Assembly: GCA_024362935.1 (NCBI GenBank)
Contig: JANCRA010000001.1
Location: 54,009,930-54,073,929 of the forward strand
Direction: 5' to 3'
Length of the DNA: 64,000 nt
Source: Setophaga petechia
Taxonomy: Eukaryota > Chordata > Aves > Passeriformes > Parulidae
Below, piece after piece: positions 26,728 to 39,340 of the stretch. The notes under the pieces were generated by a model. It saw nothing but the letters and a program-made list of their open reading frames with translations, did not search any database and was not told the origin of the DNA. How positions within the stretch are numbered: the stretch's first letter is position 1; the number at the start of each line of letters is the position of its first letter. The position numbers and the translations under genes were made by a program.

Positions 26728-28676
26728 TGCACACAAATCTTTATCTGCTCTGCAGAGAGCCAGAGACGTTTGTGTGTTTTGTGGTGCCACTTGGCTCAAG
26801 TAAATCTTGCAGTAGAAGTGTTCTGGGTGACTCTAGGTGAACCCTAAAGAGACAGGAGAAGGATTTCCTTTCTCTGAGAAGAATACCAAGTGATTCAAGT
26901 TTTGATCCTGCAGTTTGTACTTTGCTGAAACCTGTGTGCCTGTGTTGAGGTCTGTTAACCTCAGTGGCACAGGGCAGTGAGGAGCTGTAATCATGGTAAG
27001 CAGATTCCAGGATCCACCTCAGAGCAGGGATGTGAAAACAGACTGTGTGTGGGTATTAAAAGAGAAAAAGCTCTAAACACACAACAGAGCTGGCAGCTGG
27101 AGAACTTGTTCCAAAGGGAATGTGTGAGCAGTAGGAAGAAGGAGCCGAAGGAAAAGAGAGCTGAAAACCACTTCTGATTGGAATCTACTGATTCCTTCTG
27201 TTATTGTGATTCATTTTATGTGATGTAACACTGTCTACTAATTGTCAGAGGGATGATCTCATCTGTCAAATGATTGTGATATCTGTGTTTCCAGTCTGCC
27301 TTAGAAACTGAGTACCTCCCTTTGCAGTGGCAGTGCTGATGCCCATTCACGATGTTCAGTGAAGGTCCTTTGCTGTGCAGGAGACCCAGAGCAGGAGTGC
27401 CAGGCTGGGACTCACTAACCCACTTTGCTGAAGTGACAACATGAAGCTTCAGTCTAGATGTTCTTAGTCAGAGGTATCTGCTGCCTGCAATCTCAAGAAT
27501 ATTTTGTTTTTTTCCCAAACTGATGTTTGGAAACAAAAAGCTTTGTTTCCAGAAGAAGCCAGCTTTTCTGGGCCCTAACAGCTGTGCAAGCTCCTGATGA
27601 GGCAAGAGATTGCCAGGGGCAGTCTGGAAAGAAGAGAAACACGTTGTTCTTCAAACACTTACAGTGAAATTTCATGATTGATTTTGCACACTGCTGTGTT
27701 TGTGGTCATAGTCACATTTTATTCTGTTTAGGTGTAAACTCTTTGGCACATGTAGGTTTCGGTTTGATTAGTATTTTAAATGGAAATATCAGAACTTGCA
27801 ACTCAAAATCATTTGCTTGTGCTCTAGACTTAATAGGAGAGCAGGAAAAGCTTTTTGACTGTGAAGGTTTGGCACATTACTACATAACTGTATGTACAAA
27901 ATCCATCAGGATGAGTTGTGACTGTCCAGAAATGGTTAAAACGTATAGTTTTAATAAGGCCAAAATGCCACATGAAACTTTGTCCAGTTCAGTTCCACAA
28001 TTCAGCTCTAGTTTTGACAGTTCTTGTGCCTTAAGATGGGCCAAAATTCGTTATTTGCTAGATATCTACAACAAGTGTCTGGGCATACACTCCAGTCAGG
28101 GGTTGCTTGTATGAGATGATGTGCAACTGTTCTTGCATTTACTGTCCCCATTCCTTTAAATGGACTTCAGTAAAAGAAGTAAAAACAATAACAAAAAGCC
28201 CAAAACAACCCTGCTTGTCTGGTAGGGTAAAATTAAGCTTTGGTGAAGCAGAGGCTTTTTGAACATTCCCTGAAAGCCCCAAGCCTGCCAAAGAATTTTA
28301 AATTGGGACTTCAAGTAGTCAGCTGCTTTCCTTAGTCAGAGGAAGTACTGTAAGTTCATTCCTTGTTACTGCCTGTAACCCAGCAGAAGTCGCCTCAAGA
28401 AACAGCTGATTTCTTCTTCAGTGCTGGTCAAAATGCCTTGCACAGCAGTTGAACATACTTTTGCCCACTTTTTAGCAGTTAATTATTGTTTTATAGGTGA
28501 GTAGTAGTTCTCTCAGCTGATGGGGTGCTGGTATGAGAACAAGCAGCATGTATATGGCAAATCTAACACACTTCTGTAGCTGAGATGTGTTTATTTTCCA
28601 GCGGTGTTGAAAGGAGCAAGTTACTGTCTGCATAATAATCTAATAATTTTACCATTTCCTCTTGTTTGTGCAACAG

Positions 28677-28696
28677 GAGAGTTGCCCACTGCCAGC
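28677..28696 (+). other. ARHGAP24: ARHGAP24 5' UTR segment and translation start context
   Basis: These 20 bases lie between the splice acceptor (CAACAG, ending at 28676) and the initiator ATG at 28697. The bases around the start read GCCAGCATGG, with A at -3 and G at +4, which is a strong vertebrate initiation context. Because the exon opens with a splice acceptor and no promoter-like GC-rich DNA precedes it, at least one non-coding leader exon should lie upstream, outside the window. Confidence 0.85.
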
Positions 28697-28876
28697 ATGG
28701 AGGAACACAATGGCTCTTCAGAGACTCCTGCCCTGGGCCCAGGGCAACACGTTGCCATCAAGTGTGGGTGGCTGCGGAAGCAGGGGGGCTTCGTCAAGAC
28801 CTGGCACACACGCTGGTTTGTCCTCAGGGGGGACCAGCTCTACTATTTCAAAGATGAAGATGAAACCAAGCCCTTG
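28697..28876 (+). CDS. ARHGAP24: ARHGAP24 (FilGAP), first coding exon: residues 1-60, N-terminal tail and start of PH domain
   Basis: ARHGAP24/FilGAP is a Rac-directed GTPase-activating protein that binds filamin A and reaches membranes through its PH domain. The 60 codons begin MEEHNGSSE and run into [20 protein letters not shown], then [20 protein letters not shown]. This is the PH-domain opening of ARHGAP24. Its paralogues ARHGAP22 and ARHGAP25 have a different KNWQQR version of the same strand. Residues 1-19 are the variable tail. From about residue 20 come the first PH strands, with basic Lys28, Lys34 and Arg39 in the loop where PH domains contact phosphoinositides. The exon ends exactly after codon 60 (TTG, Leu), followed by the donor GTAAGT, so the intron is phase 0. 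The acceptor at 28675-28676 follows a pyrimidine-rich tract. The frame stays open upstream to an ATG at 28604, but that ATG lies before the acceptor, so 28697 is the start. Assignment is from recalled family sequence, not a search. Confidence 0.95.
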
Positions 28877-30970
28877 GTAAGTGAAAAGAAGAGATAGGAT
28901 GGGAAGTCAGGGAGAAAAGTAAGTTAATGCAAGCAGAATTGTCTGGAGTGTAAAGCACCAAACTTCTCCATCTCTGTCACTAACTCAGTGTTGGATTTGG
29001 GATTTTGATTACACTGAGTCAGGTCCTGGCAGTTAATGTGGTTTCCCCATCAGACTCATTTCTAAAACTTCCTTTCCCAGGTCAGGTTTTCTCATTTCTG
29101 CATTTTAGAAGGAGAGGAGTATACAGGAAGTTCAAGTAGCAAAAATCATCAGTCAGATGGATTTGACTGAGGCCGATGAATAAACTGTATTTGAAAAGAT
29201 ACTGCTTTATTTTTTTTAAAGTTTTTTTTTTCTGATTACTATGCAGAGTATCCCTGCTTTGTGTCTTCCCACATAAGACCCTAGCCTGAATACATTGCCA
29301 TCTGTAATATGGAACAGACTGGTGTGTGCTGGTTCTGTTGTAGTGATTTACTGCTCCTTAACCTCATCTCTTTTCCTATCTATTTAGCTTTTCCATCAGC
29401 ATGCTTCAGGGCTGCCTAGCCCGAGAGTGCCAGAGGAATAAAGTTAAATAGTGCTGCCTCTTGGGTCAGCCTCTTTGATAGTAAGGATCTCCTGCTAGCA
29501 CCTACAGGGGTATGATAGTCTCATGTATTAATGATCTTCCAGATGTTTGTGACTTTCAAAAAAAGTTTTGACATCTGTGAGTTACTTCTGTGTAGGTACT
29601 CAAATATGATCATCACACCTGTATTTTTTATGGCTACTAAATTCCTGATGCTATACTTTTTGTATGGAATTTCACAGGGAGTTCTCAGAGATGTAAAATC
29701 CATCTAATCCAGCTTCCTGTATGGAACAGACATGACACTTGGCCAAGCTTTACAGCTTGGATTATGGTGCACATGCTAAGAAAAGCATTCAGTCTTGAGG
29801 AAATGGTTTCCAATTGTGAGCTAATTTCTAAATACCTATTTCACATCTTGGTAGCTGTTTTCCCATAAAATTATCTCAGTATAGGTTAATCAAATAACAC
29901 ACTGTATATTTACACAAATTATATGATATGATGACTACTTTGAATATGAAATAGTTAATAATTTCTGGTAAATACAGCATATCTTCCACTATATATATTT
30001 TTAATCAAGAGTGTAAAAAGCAGCCATCAAAGTAAAATGTTTGTGGGCCAGATCCTGGGTTTCCAGAATATAACTCTGCTTCCTAGTACTTGGTATCTGC
30101 TAGGATGCTTGCATGCAAAGACTTCATGGCTTTTTAAGAGGTGGTATATAATGCTGTGTTTCATGGAACCTTCTACAGCCCAGTGCCCAAATTATTTTCT
30201 TGTCCATCTGCTACTGACCTCTGGGATGGCTTCAGAAATATACTGTTGACTTTGCTTCTTCCCTTTTGTCAAATGGAGGTGGTGATTCTGATCTGATACT
30301 TGTGATAGGTTAGGTAGCAGCTTGTGAAATAACGAAAAGCTTATTTGGATTTTCCACTTCCGTCTCAAAGAAGTTCATAAAGAAATATAAAGTAGGGTGG
30401 GAAAAGTGCTGAGGGAAGTGTAATTTAAAGTATGCTGATGGGTTTGGAAAATTAATGTGTCTGTCCAAGTTAGGATCAGTCAATAGCTCACCTTGGTGTA
30501 GCTTTTGAAATGTTTCCGAAACAAACTGCGCAAGTGTCAGTGCCTGAAATATGTCCCAGGTTCAATGCCATATACAGAACTGGTTTTTTCCCATTACATT
30601 GAAGGGTTTGCTGCATTAACTGTGACAAGAAAATCACTATGACCTTCTGGGAGCCCTGTTGTTCTTGCTGCGGAGAGCTAAAGCAAAGAACTCCACTGAT
30701 GACATGAATTTTCAGTGCATAGGAGTATTAGGAAATGGCAAGCATATTTTGTTATATTGGATCTGTATTTAGGATAAATACCTCTTTGTTTACTGCTGTA
30801 TTGTATGATTTACAGATGTACAGTAATTCTTTTAGACAATAATATAATAGAGGAAAGCTAATGAGGTTTTCTTTCAAATCAGATTTTAGTTTTTATTTTG
30901 CCTGCTGGTTGGTTGTGTTTGGAGAGAGGCAGAGAGCAGTGATTACTTGTACTGAGGAATATTCTAATTG

Positions 30971-31030
30971 CATATATATATATATATAAAATAAATATAA
31001 TTGTGTGTGTATATATATATGTATATATTT
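30971..31030. repeat. Compound AT/GT microsatellite
   Basis: Runs of TA (30971-30987) and a GTGTGTGT segment flow into a second AT run (31011-31027). The tract is likely to be length-polymorphic and able to form a cruciform or hairpin. Confidence 0.92.
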
Positions 31031-31077
31031 ATAGAAGGTGGAAGAACTATAGTAGGAGAGGACAAGACAAGCCAGAG

Positions 31078-31103
31078 AGCTTATATTCATAGCTTATATT
31101 CAT
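31078..31103. repeat. Tandem duplication of a 13-bp unit
   Basis: AGCTTATATTCAT is repeated exactly, head to tail. Confidence 0.85.
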
Positions 31104-32739
31104 GTTAATGTGAGTTAGAGAAAAGCAGAATCCAGTTTCTGGTGCAAATTCAGCAGGTGTCCTGAGCACCAGTCTGCTTAACATTTGGGCTTGGCTTCTG
31201 TTCAGTCTGTAACAGATATTATGCCATGATGTTTTGTGTTCTTGAAAGTAAGGGAGATGTGAATGGAACCAAATTTTAGAAAAATATTATGATCTGTCAG
31301 GCTTTATTCTCTGAGTGCCTGTGTACAATGGAAGTAAAGAGAAGGAGGAACAGTTTGTGTCTAAACCATCAGTAAATGCTTTGGAATTCCTGAAGCAGGC
31401 TCATTTCCTGCTAGCAACAGAGATGGTACCACATATGCTTTAGCCAGTGTGTGTACATCTCCTTGGCATCAAGGCTATTAAATTTAAAAGTCATTAACTA
31501 TCAGTGTGAGAGTGGGGAATTGCCTCTGCCAACCTGTGCCTACAGGCACACAGAGCCAGTGAAGAACAACAGAAGAAAAAGCAGTGCACAGCTGTTACAG
31601 TCAAGGTCAGTGAATTGTCATTGATTCTTTATTATCATCAAACACATGGATCTTTCCCTTGTAATGTTTTATCAATAAATTAGCATCTGTCGTTTGCTCT
31701 GGTATCCCTGAAATATCTCTGAGGATCTGGAAAAGATGGCATTTCTGTTTACTGAGGATGTGTGTTTGGACAGCAATAATCTAGTTAATTCCACAGGAGG
31801 AAGAAATCTAACAAATAAGTGAGTAAGCCATGTGAAGGAATAAAATTTGATTTCTGATAAATCTGTGTTATCTCTACTGCTTGGAAGTGATACTGGATTT
31901 TGCTTTCTGAATTCATTTTACTCTTTTGTGCTTTAGAAAGCTAGTATTATGCTAGATCTGAAGATCAACTCTTCAAGCTTGAAATGTGGGCAGCTGAGAG
32001 AAATCAGAATTCAGCGCTCCCTGTTCCACAATACAGCTGTTGTTTAAATGCAGCCCATGAAAATTAATTTCTTCCTTTCTTTTCTCTGATGGTTAACCTC
32101 TCCAGCTGTGTCAGGGTTGACATGGTCTTGACTGAAGCTGGGAGGAGGAAATCAATGCTGGCTCATGAGACATTGTGCCTTTTTTGTGGTTCTGTGAGCA
32201 GGAGAAGGGAGATGTGGAGCACTGTCTCCTTTTTGCAGTTTTGCTGTCTCATTCTCCTAGTGTTACTGAGAAAGTGGGAGCAAGGCTTGGTATCCTGTAC
32301 TGATGGAGCATCGTGGTGTTAGGTTGTAAATGAACAAGAATGGGCAAGCTCATCCAGTCTAAAAAGCATTTAAGTTTCTTTAATGTTGTTGAAACTCAGC
32401 TTGCTTTATGGACTCAAATTTGAGGTGCGTACAGCAGAGAGATATTGAAAAACTCTGAGTTAGCCTTCAGGAAACACTTTTGGTGTATGTCTGAAAGCTG
32501 ACAAGGATCTGCTGTTTCAGTTTATATCCTAGTTTATAAGCTTATGTTCCAGTTTGAACAGTTTGCTATGCAGTTTTTATCCTCAATATCTCTAAAAGCT
32601 CTTAACTGTTCAGCTTAAGTAATGCTGGAAGGTATTCAGTGGCTCACAGTATCTTAGACAGGCCCTGGGATGGGACCGGGGATTGAAGTGGAAAAGTGTC
32701 AGTCTTAAATGTGACGTTTGAATTGGTTGTTGACTGAAA

Positions 32740-33395
32740 GTGAGTTAGTGGCCACAGGGTTGGTCAGGCAGGACTTGCCCTTGGTGAGGCTGTGCTGGGT
32801 GTCCCAAATCACCTTCCAATCCTTCATGTGCCTTAGCACAGCTTCCAGGAGCAGCTCTTCCGTGACAGTCCCAGGCACAGAGGTGAGACTGACAGGCTGG
32901 TAGTTCCCAGGATCCTACTTTCTGCCCTGTTTGACGGTGGGTACAAATCTTCCCTTTTTCTCAGTCATCTGGGACTTCACCTGACTGCCATGGATTTTAA
33001 AGCATCATGGAGAGTGTCTTGGCAACTACATCAGCCAACTCCCTCAGCACTCTGGGGTGCCTCTCATCAGGTCCCACAGACACATGTACATTCAGGTTCC
33101 TTGGTGGCCATGAACCTGATCTTTATTCACAGTGGGAGGGACTTTGCTCCCCCAGTCCCTGTCCTGCTGTCCCTACAGTGCAGAGGGGTGGCAAGAGAGG
33201 TTGCCCCTGAAGACTGAGGCCAACAAGTAGAGTACCTTGACTACACTGAGTACCTCAGTGTTCTCATCTGTTGTTAGCAGTGTACCAGTGTTGTTTATTG
33301 GGGTGGCAACATCTTCTTTGACCATCTCTTTTTGGTTGACATACTTGTAAAAGCCCCTCTTTGTTATTCTTTATGTCTCTGCCAGATTCACTGCT
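32740..33395 (-). mobile_element. CR1 LINE fragment, antisense: ORF2 linker and N-terminal RT region
   Basis: Read on the minus strand, the segment encodes GTLLTTDENTEV (33249-33285), matching the CR1 linker motif TTDEEKAEV. A degraded version of the block that precedes [15 protein letters not shown] follows. It ends with [18 protein letters not shown] (about 32755-32810), the CR1 QHGFTKGRSCLTN motif. Scattered stops and frameshifts show that it is an old, dead copy. It overlaps in consensus coordinates with the copy at 54536-55345, so the two are separate insertions. Boundaries are approximate. Confidence 0.87.
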
Positions 33396-34186
33396 TCCCA
33401 TTTAATGCAATTTGTGTAAAATTTTCACTGACCGATAAATCCATTTAACAGCATTAATAGAAAGCTTGATAAACTGCAGTTGCATTTTTAAATTAAAATC
33501 AAGCTTCTAATGAATGTAAATAGAAATTACTATGATAAATACATATTTTGTATCTTAGCCTCTCAGGGAAAATCCTTCAGTATTAGTATTGAATATGATT
33601 AAAGATTGATCATCATGGTTTTTAATAAGTTAAAAGGAAGTGGAAAACATTTCTGTGTGGATGGCAAAAACCTAATTGCACTTGCACTTGAGAACTGCAT
33701 CACAGGAACTGTGATCTCCCCTTCTGCCTAGAGCATTTTCAGTCAAGGGAGATCAGAGTATGCACTCTGGTCCTTGTCTCTGGGAAGCAGCAAGAACCAG
33801 CTTTTGTGTAAGTACTGATGAGCATCACAGCAAGTGAAACAACTTCTCAGTAGATTTTACTTTAATTTTTAAGAGCATCCCCCTCGGTCTTGCTGGGGGA
33901 AGGATGTGAAGCACCAAGTCCATGCTTGGCTTCATGGGCCTTGCTTCAAAATCCACAAAGCAAATTCAGGAATTTGATGTGAAAACAGCAAGGAATGTCC
34001 AAGCCACTGATAATGATATTTCAATTTTTTCCATTTCTAGGCAAAACACTTGTTATCAATCTAGGAAAGTAGAAACAGTTTTGGGATGGACATGTGCTGA
34101 AGGGTGAACTCTTGCCTGTGCAAACCTATTGTAAGCTTTAAAGGGAGAGTTTAATCAAATGAAATCATGCAGGTGTCACAAGAAAT

Positions 34187-34204
34187 GGGGGGGTGGGGAT
34201 GGGG
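34187..34204 (+). other. Putative G-quadruplex motif
   Basis: Seven G, T, four G, AT, four G. This satisfies a four-run G3+ pattern with loops of 1-2 bases on the sense strand of the ARHGAP24 intron. Folding in the pre-mRNA is inference. Confidence 0.6.
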
Positions 34205-37200
34205 TTTGATAGAGGGATGTTTCTTAGGAATTTCACTAGAAACTTAATATACTGGATGAAGTTAAATAGGATTTTCTTGACATCAGTACTGATGTTTGCT
34301 AGATATCAAACTATTTAATACCCCAAAGACTTTCTGTTATTGGGTAGTGGTGAATATGGAACTTAAGAAAAACAAAACAAAAAGCCTCCATGAAAAAATT
34401 CATCAAAAAGCACACCTTAAATGGCTCATGTGAATGCAGTGGAGTGGAAGGTGAAGGGAAAGGCTCAAAACTACTTTGGGCTCTTTTTCTGGGTATTCCA
34501 TGAATGGCTTCTCAATTATATGAATATAAACAGCCTTCTGCAACTAAAGCAGTGGAATCTTTTAAATACCCAGAGGGTTATCAAAGGATAAATCTTAGCT
34601 TTTATGTACAGTAGGAAGTTCTACTATTTCTAATAACTTTCTAAGTTTTCAAGTAATTTACTGCTGCAGGTTTTAGCAACTTACTCCTAGAGACACATTT
34701 TTTTTCTTCAATGACTTATATAAGTGCTTTTAGAGGTGTAACGTTTTGGTCAGTAGATACCCTTGGGAATTTTGTACATGAGAGATTAGTGTGATAAGAC
34801 TGAGTTTATTTGATACCAGGGTGCTTCTCGTGCCATTATTCTGTTGCTAGGGAAGGGTTTCTCAAATTCACAGGACTGAATCTCTGTTCTCAGTCCAAGA
34901 CAAATAGCAACAAGATCCATCACTGAGGTACTCAACTTGGAGATGATAAAATTTGAACTTTAATCCCCTTTTCTACTTCTTTCAGATCAAAAATGCTAAC
35001 TTGAATTTTCAGTAGTTGTTCTTTGTTTTGTTCCTTTAAAAAGTCTTTGGGCTTGGCCCAGTAGGAGTCTTACAGATTTTCATAGGAATTAAAAAGGTTT
35101 TTCCTGAAGCATTAACTACCACGTTAATTACAGGAGTGTTAATAAACACTGTGCAAGGAGTCTGTGCCAGGATCAGGCAGTTGTTGCTCCGTGTTTTGCC
35201 CCAGCTTATGCAGTTGAAAATGCAGTTCCCCTGTGTGGATGGTTTTTAGGTTTGAGTGCAATGCAAGGGGAGTTCAGTGTCTCTTTTAGTCAGATATGCA
35301 TGTAGCAGTTGTGTCATTGCTGTGACTGTACTGGCCACATCTGCAAGCTGCTGTATCCTGCTATTATGCCAGTTTGTTTAAATCGGTGCATGCTTCATTC
35401 CCAAGGGCTTGAAGCCTTTCATGCTCCCTGAACTTGACTGAGTTTTTAAAACAGCTCTCAGGTGCAGTCTTTGTCCTTCTTGCATTGCTGCTGTTCCTTT
35501 TCTTCAGATCTAGCTCTGGCTCCCACTTCCCCTGGTCTTCCTTTGCCTCTGACTAGTGAAATGACAGTGCCCCTCTCCTCTCCGAGTGTCTGTAACAATC
35601 ATAAAGGTCTGGCTTATATGATTGTTGCTCTCTAACATGGTTCAGTGTCTCCATCCCACTTGAAAACTTGGAAAATACCAGATTGAAGGGTTGCCTTCCT
35701 GTTCCCCATGCCCCTAGCATGCTGGCTGCCTGAGTAGATCTTCAGTTCTAAAACAACTACAACTAAAAGTTTGTTTTTCCATAATCAGCCTTTTTAATGC
35801 GTTTTGACACCCACCTCCCCACAACCCTGGGCCTGGATGCCGTGCCAAGCTCTGTCAAACTGAGAACGTGTCTGTCTCATTTTGGACCTCAGGAAACAGG
35901 TCCAGTGGCTGAATTTCAAAATTCACTGAAATGAGACAGCTTTGTAGGTGGGAAATGTGAGCCTTCTATGGTGTTTCAGCTTGTGCATTCCACGGGGAAT
36001 TTTTGTTGTTATAACGAAACTCAAAATGCGGGAGGGTAAAGAAAATGTGATCCCGTGTGAGTCTGCCTGTTTATGTGGCAGTCAGTGCTGCCCCAAGTCC
36101 TCTTTCAGAGCTGTTTGGGAAAAATAAATACATGCTCCCAGACTTCTGTATCTTTAATTAATCCAAAGTGGGAAATTAGTTCCAGTAAATATTTTTATAA
36201 TAGAACAAAGCAGGAATGCCTTGTGGCACTGACTGCAAGTGCCAGCACCATTGACCCGTGTGTGTGCATTCAGAGCTGAAGCTCCCGAGTTCGCTGCCAT
36301 GTGTTGTGTAAACTGTGTGTGTCATTAGACCCAGCCAACACCTGCTGTTAGATTGGAAAAGAGAGGCACTCTAATAAGATGTAAACTGGCCAACAGCTTA
36401 ATTTCAGGTCTTGGCTGCCAATGCATCTGCCTAGTCCAAATGTTCAGAGGGTGGCCCCACCTTTCTCTTCCTGGGACCAGGGAACTGGCTTGTTTGTAAA
36501 AGCTTGCTGATGCTGAAGTTCAGCCCTTGGTGTGCTTCCTTGCATTTCATGGATAGGCGGGGCTTCCAAATGTAAGAAGCTGCTACATGGTACAGAGCTG
36601 CTTTTCCATCGTGGTGGGGCTGCCCAGGCTGTAGCTGCCTTGAGCTCTGTATTTCCCTTCATGCTCACATCATCTCTCTGTTTCTGACTAGTGCCAGGAT
36701 TTGGGACAGGGAAGCAAAGGGAGATATACTGTCTTTTTCTTTTCTCTGTTGGCTGCCAAATGAAAAGTGCATTTCTCATGAATGCTAATGAATATATATT
36801 TAACAGATTAATGAAATTGTGTGGAGAGGAGTAAGGACGGTGTCAGGCTGGTTGAAAAATGTCACGTTATGTTGGGTGGTTGTTATTGTGTTCTTACTAC
36901 CACCTTCTTATCTGAAAGATACTGATCTAAATTCCTGATTCTGTCAGTGGTTTATGAACTCCAGTGCAGTGTGCAATGCCTTGTGTCTTACTTAGTGGGA
37001 CAGCAGTGGTCTGTTCTTGATGTTTCTCTTTAGATTTCCTTGCTTAATAGAAGCAGTAAAGCAACTCATGTGAATAGTGCTACATATAGCACATGTGAGG
37101 CCATAGGATGAAATTCCATGAAGATCAGCCTCCAGATTCATCTTTAAGTAAACTTAATGCTTTTTCTTTAGAGCATATGTGGAACCTTAACCATTGTAAA

Positions 37201-39300
37201 ATTTGATCTTTTTTCACACTCCATTAATTTGGGCAGCAGAGGCTATGTGGTAAGTCTCTCTTATTTAAGGTTAAACACGTGGGGTAATGACTAGATGAGG
37301 AGGTTTTGTTCTGGAGCCTGACAGTTGAAATTCAGTAACATTTGATCAACTCATAACCTAAAGTTGCTGTTGATAGTTTTTAGCTTAGCATATGCTATTA
37401 AGGGAAGTTTGAGATGTGGAAAAGTTAAACTGGTTCTATTACCTTGAGTAGACCACGCTTAATGTCTCAAAATAAAGAAATCCTAGGTGTGTTTGCTTAT
37501 TTCCTTGCATATTGCTAGGGGATTTACTTAATGCTGTTGCTGCATTAATTGAGAACTTATTCTAGCAATAATTTTTAGCAGCATTCACACAAATCCACCA
37601 ATATCATCTTAATTCAGCTGGACTGCATAAATGCTCTTACATGGAAAATGACATCAATCCTATACAAATTTTAACACAACAACATGGTGAAGATGTGCTA
37701 TCTGACATAAACACTGTGGGCAAGAAAAACCTTCCTCTGTGTTGGTTGTTAGAGCTTTTGGGCTGCCACGTGTTCCCTGATGAGCTGAGCCAGACATTTC
37801 AAATCCCTTTGCATGGAACAAGTTTATGAGAATGGCCTTCACAGGTGGTATTTGTGTTGGCAGCCTCAGAAGGGAGTCCAGGGGTTGAATAGTAACAGAA
37901 GCAGCTAAATTAACTTCTAATGCTGGAGGGACATCCTTTCCAGCAGGCTTGCAGCACAGAAGTTGAGCTAACAAGAACTTTTCTCTTTTACTGCTTGGAC
38001 TGCAGAATGAAATCTATTAAAAGGCTATGCAGCTACCCACAAAGTGCTCCTGCTTTGAGTGAGTAATTGCAGTGTTTCCACTCTTTTACTGTTGAATAAT
38101 AACCACAAGCAACTGAGGGGTACTAAGGAGTTTCATGGACACAGACATGTTTTGGAAGCTGGTTGACATGAGCTGAGCATTACTGTAATGATCTGGTCAT
38201 GCAGGTGATAGAAAACAGACACAAGGCTGTGTTTTTAAGTATATGAGCTGATGCTTAGGAAGCCACTATATGTGTGTTTGCCAGAAAACAGTGGGGATCT
38301 CAGAAGAAACTTATTGAAAGAAATAGAGAATTATTTACATGTTTTGGAGCCCAGTCAGAATGAGAGACACTTGCAGTTTTTTCCCACTTCCTTCCTTTCC
38401 TTTTCCTCACTTAAAGAGCAATAAATAATGCTCCACATCTGAAGAAGAGGTTTAGTATTCATATGGAAAAAGGATATTATTAAAAACTTCAGCCTGTCAT
38501 TCTTATGAAAGTTACTATTTGCTATAAACTGCCTAGTGTTCAGATGCCAGATTTCCCAGTCCTCCCTGGACTTGGAAGTGATACTTACCTTACTGTGTAC
38601 CAGCCATTACTGAAACTGTTGAGCTTTTGCAAGCTAAACATGTATTTAACAAATAATATATATATTGTGTTTCTCCTGATATCTTTTCTGTAAATGAAGT
38701 TGTTGCTCAGTACACTTCATTATAAAACCTTTAATTTGTACTGCAGAATCATTAACAGTGTCTTGGAGTGAGCTTCACTGCCTTTCTTGTTATCTTTTGT
38801 TGACTGCAGTATTACCTCTTCATCTGCATACTCTCAAATTCCCTCTAATGATCCAGTTTTATGTGGGTGAGACAGATGATGTGCTACATAAACCAACTTT
38901 TACACATTACAGAAAGAATCCCTTTCAGCAGGGTAAGCATTGCCTCGAGGGACTTTTTGAGAAAACACCCCATGAGAAATGCTAGCACAATAGGTGCATG
39001 TCCTGTTAGCACGTCTCTGAAAAAGATAAAGAAAAAATGCAGACTGAGATCAATCTGTTTTCACAATTCCTTACATAAATGTTTAAGAGAAGAGAGCTTG
39101 GCCATGGGTAGAGCTTGTATGAGGCACACAGTGGTGCTCGGAAAGGAAAGGAGATGTAATAGTGTGAAGTTTGCTGTGCTGTAACCTTCTTCATGCCTCT
39201 CAGGAATGCCAGATCAGTCCCAGGAGCACCAAACTGGCTTGATTTTCTATAGTGAAGTTGTATGAAATTCTGCGCAGTATCCAAACTCTCCTGCCACCAA

Positions 39301-39340
39301 GCATCTTTCCTCATGAAAAAGCATCTTTCCTGATGAAAAA
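39301..39340. repeat. Tandem duplication of a 20-bp unit
   Basis: GCATCTTTCCTCATGAAAAA is followed directly by GCATCTTTCCTGATGAAAAA. The two copies differ at one base. Confidence 0.92.

Larger units (their letters stand above)
1..28676 (+). other. ARHGAP24: Probable 5'-UTR intron (or upstream flank) of ARHGAP24, 3' part
   Basis: This stretch ends in the acceptor of the first coding exon and contains no exon I can recognise. It has no CpG-rich promoter-like segment, so I infer that it is the 3' part of a long leader intron, as expected for a gene with very large introns. It holds CR1 3' ends at 6966-7160 and 22616-22725, a possible old CR1/MIR-like tail near 3858, several homopolymer or short tandem tracts, and otherwise unique AT-rich DNA. 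ORFs of 140 codons (17430-17852) and 146 codons (27674-28114) resemble no family I know. Confidence 0.7.

Noticed and set aside
28604..28696. In-frame ATG 31 codons upstream of the ARHGAP24 start
   Set aside because: It lies before the splice acceptor and the added residues are intron-like. The ATG at 28697 has a strong context and matches the known N-terminus.
29680..29760. Loose similarity to an old CR1 3' end (ATCCATCTAATCCAGCTTCC)
   Set aside because: Only one short block fits and the neighbouring CR1 blocks are absent, so I did not call it.
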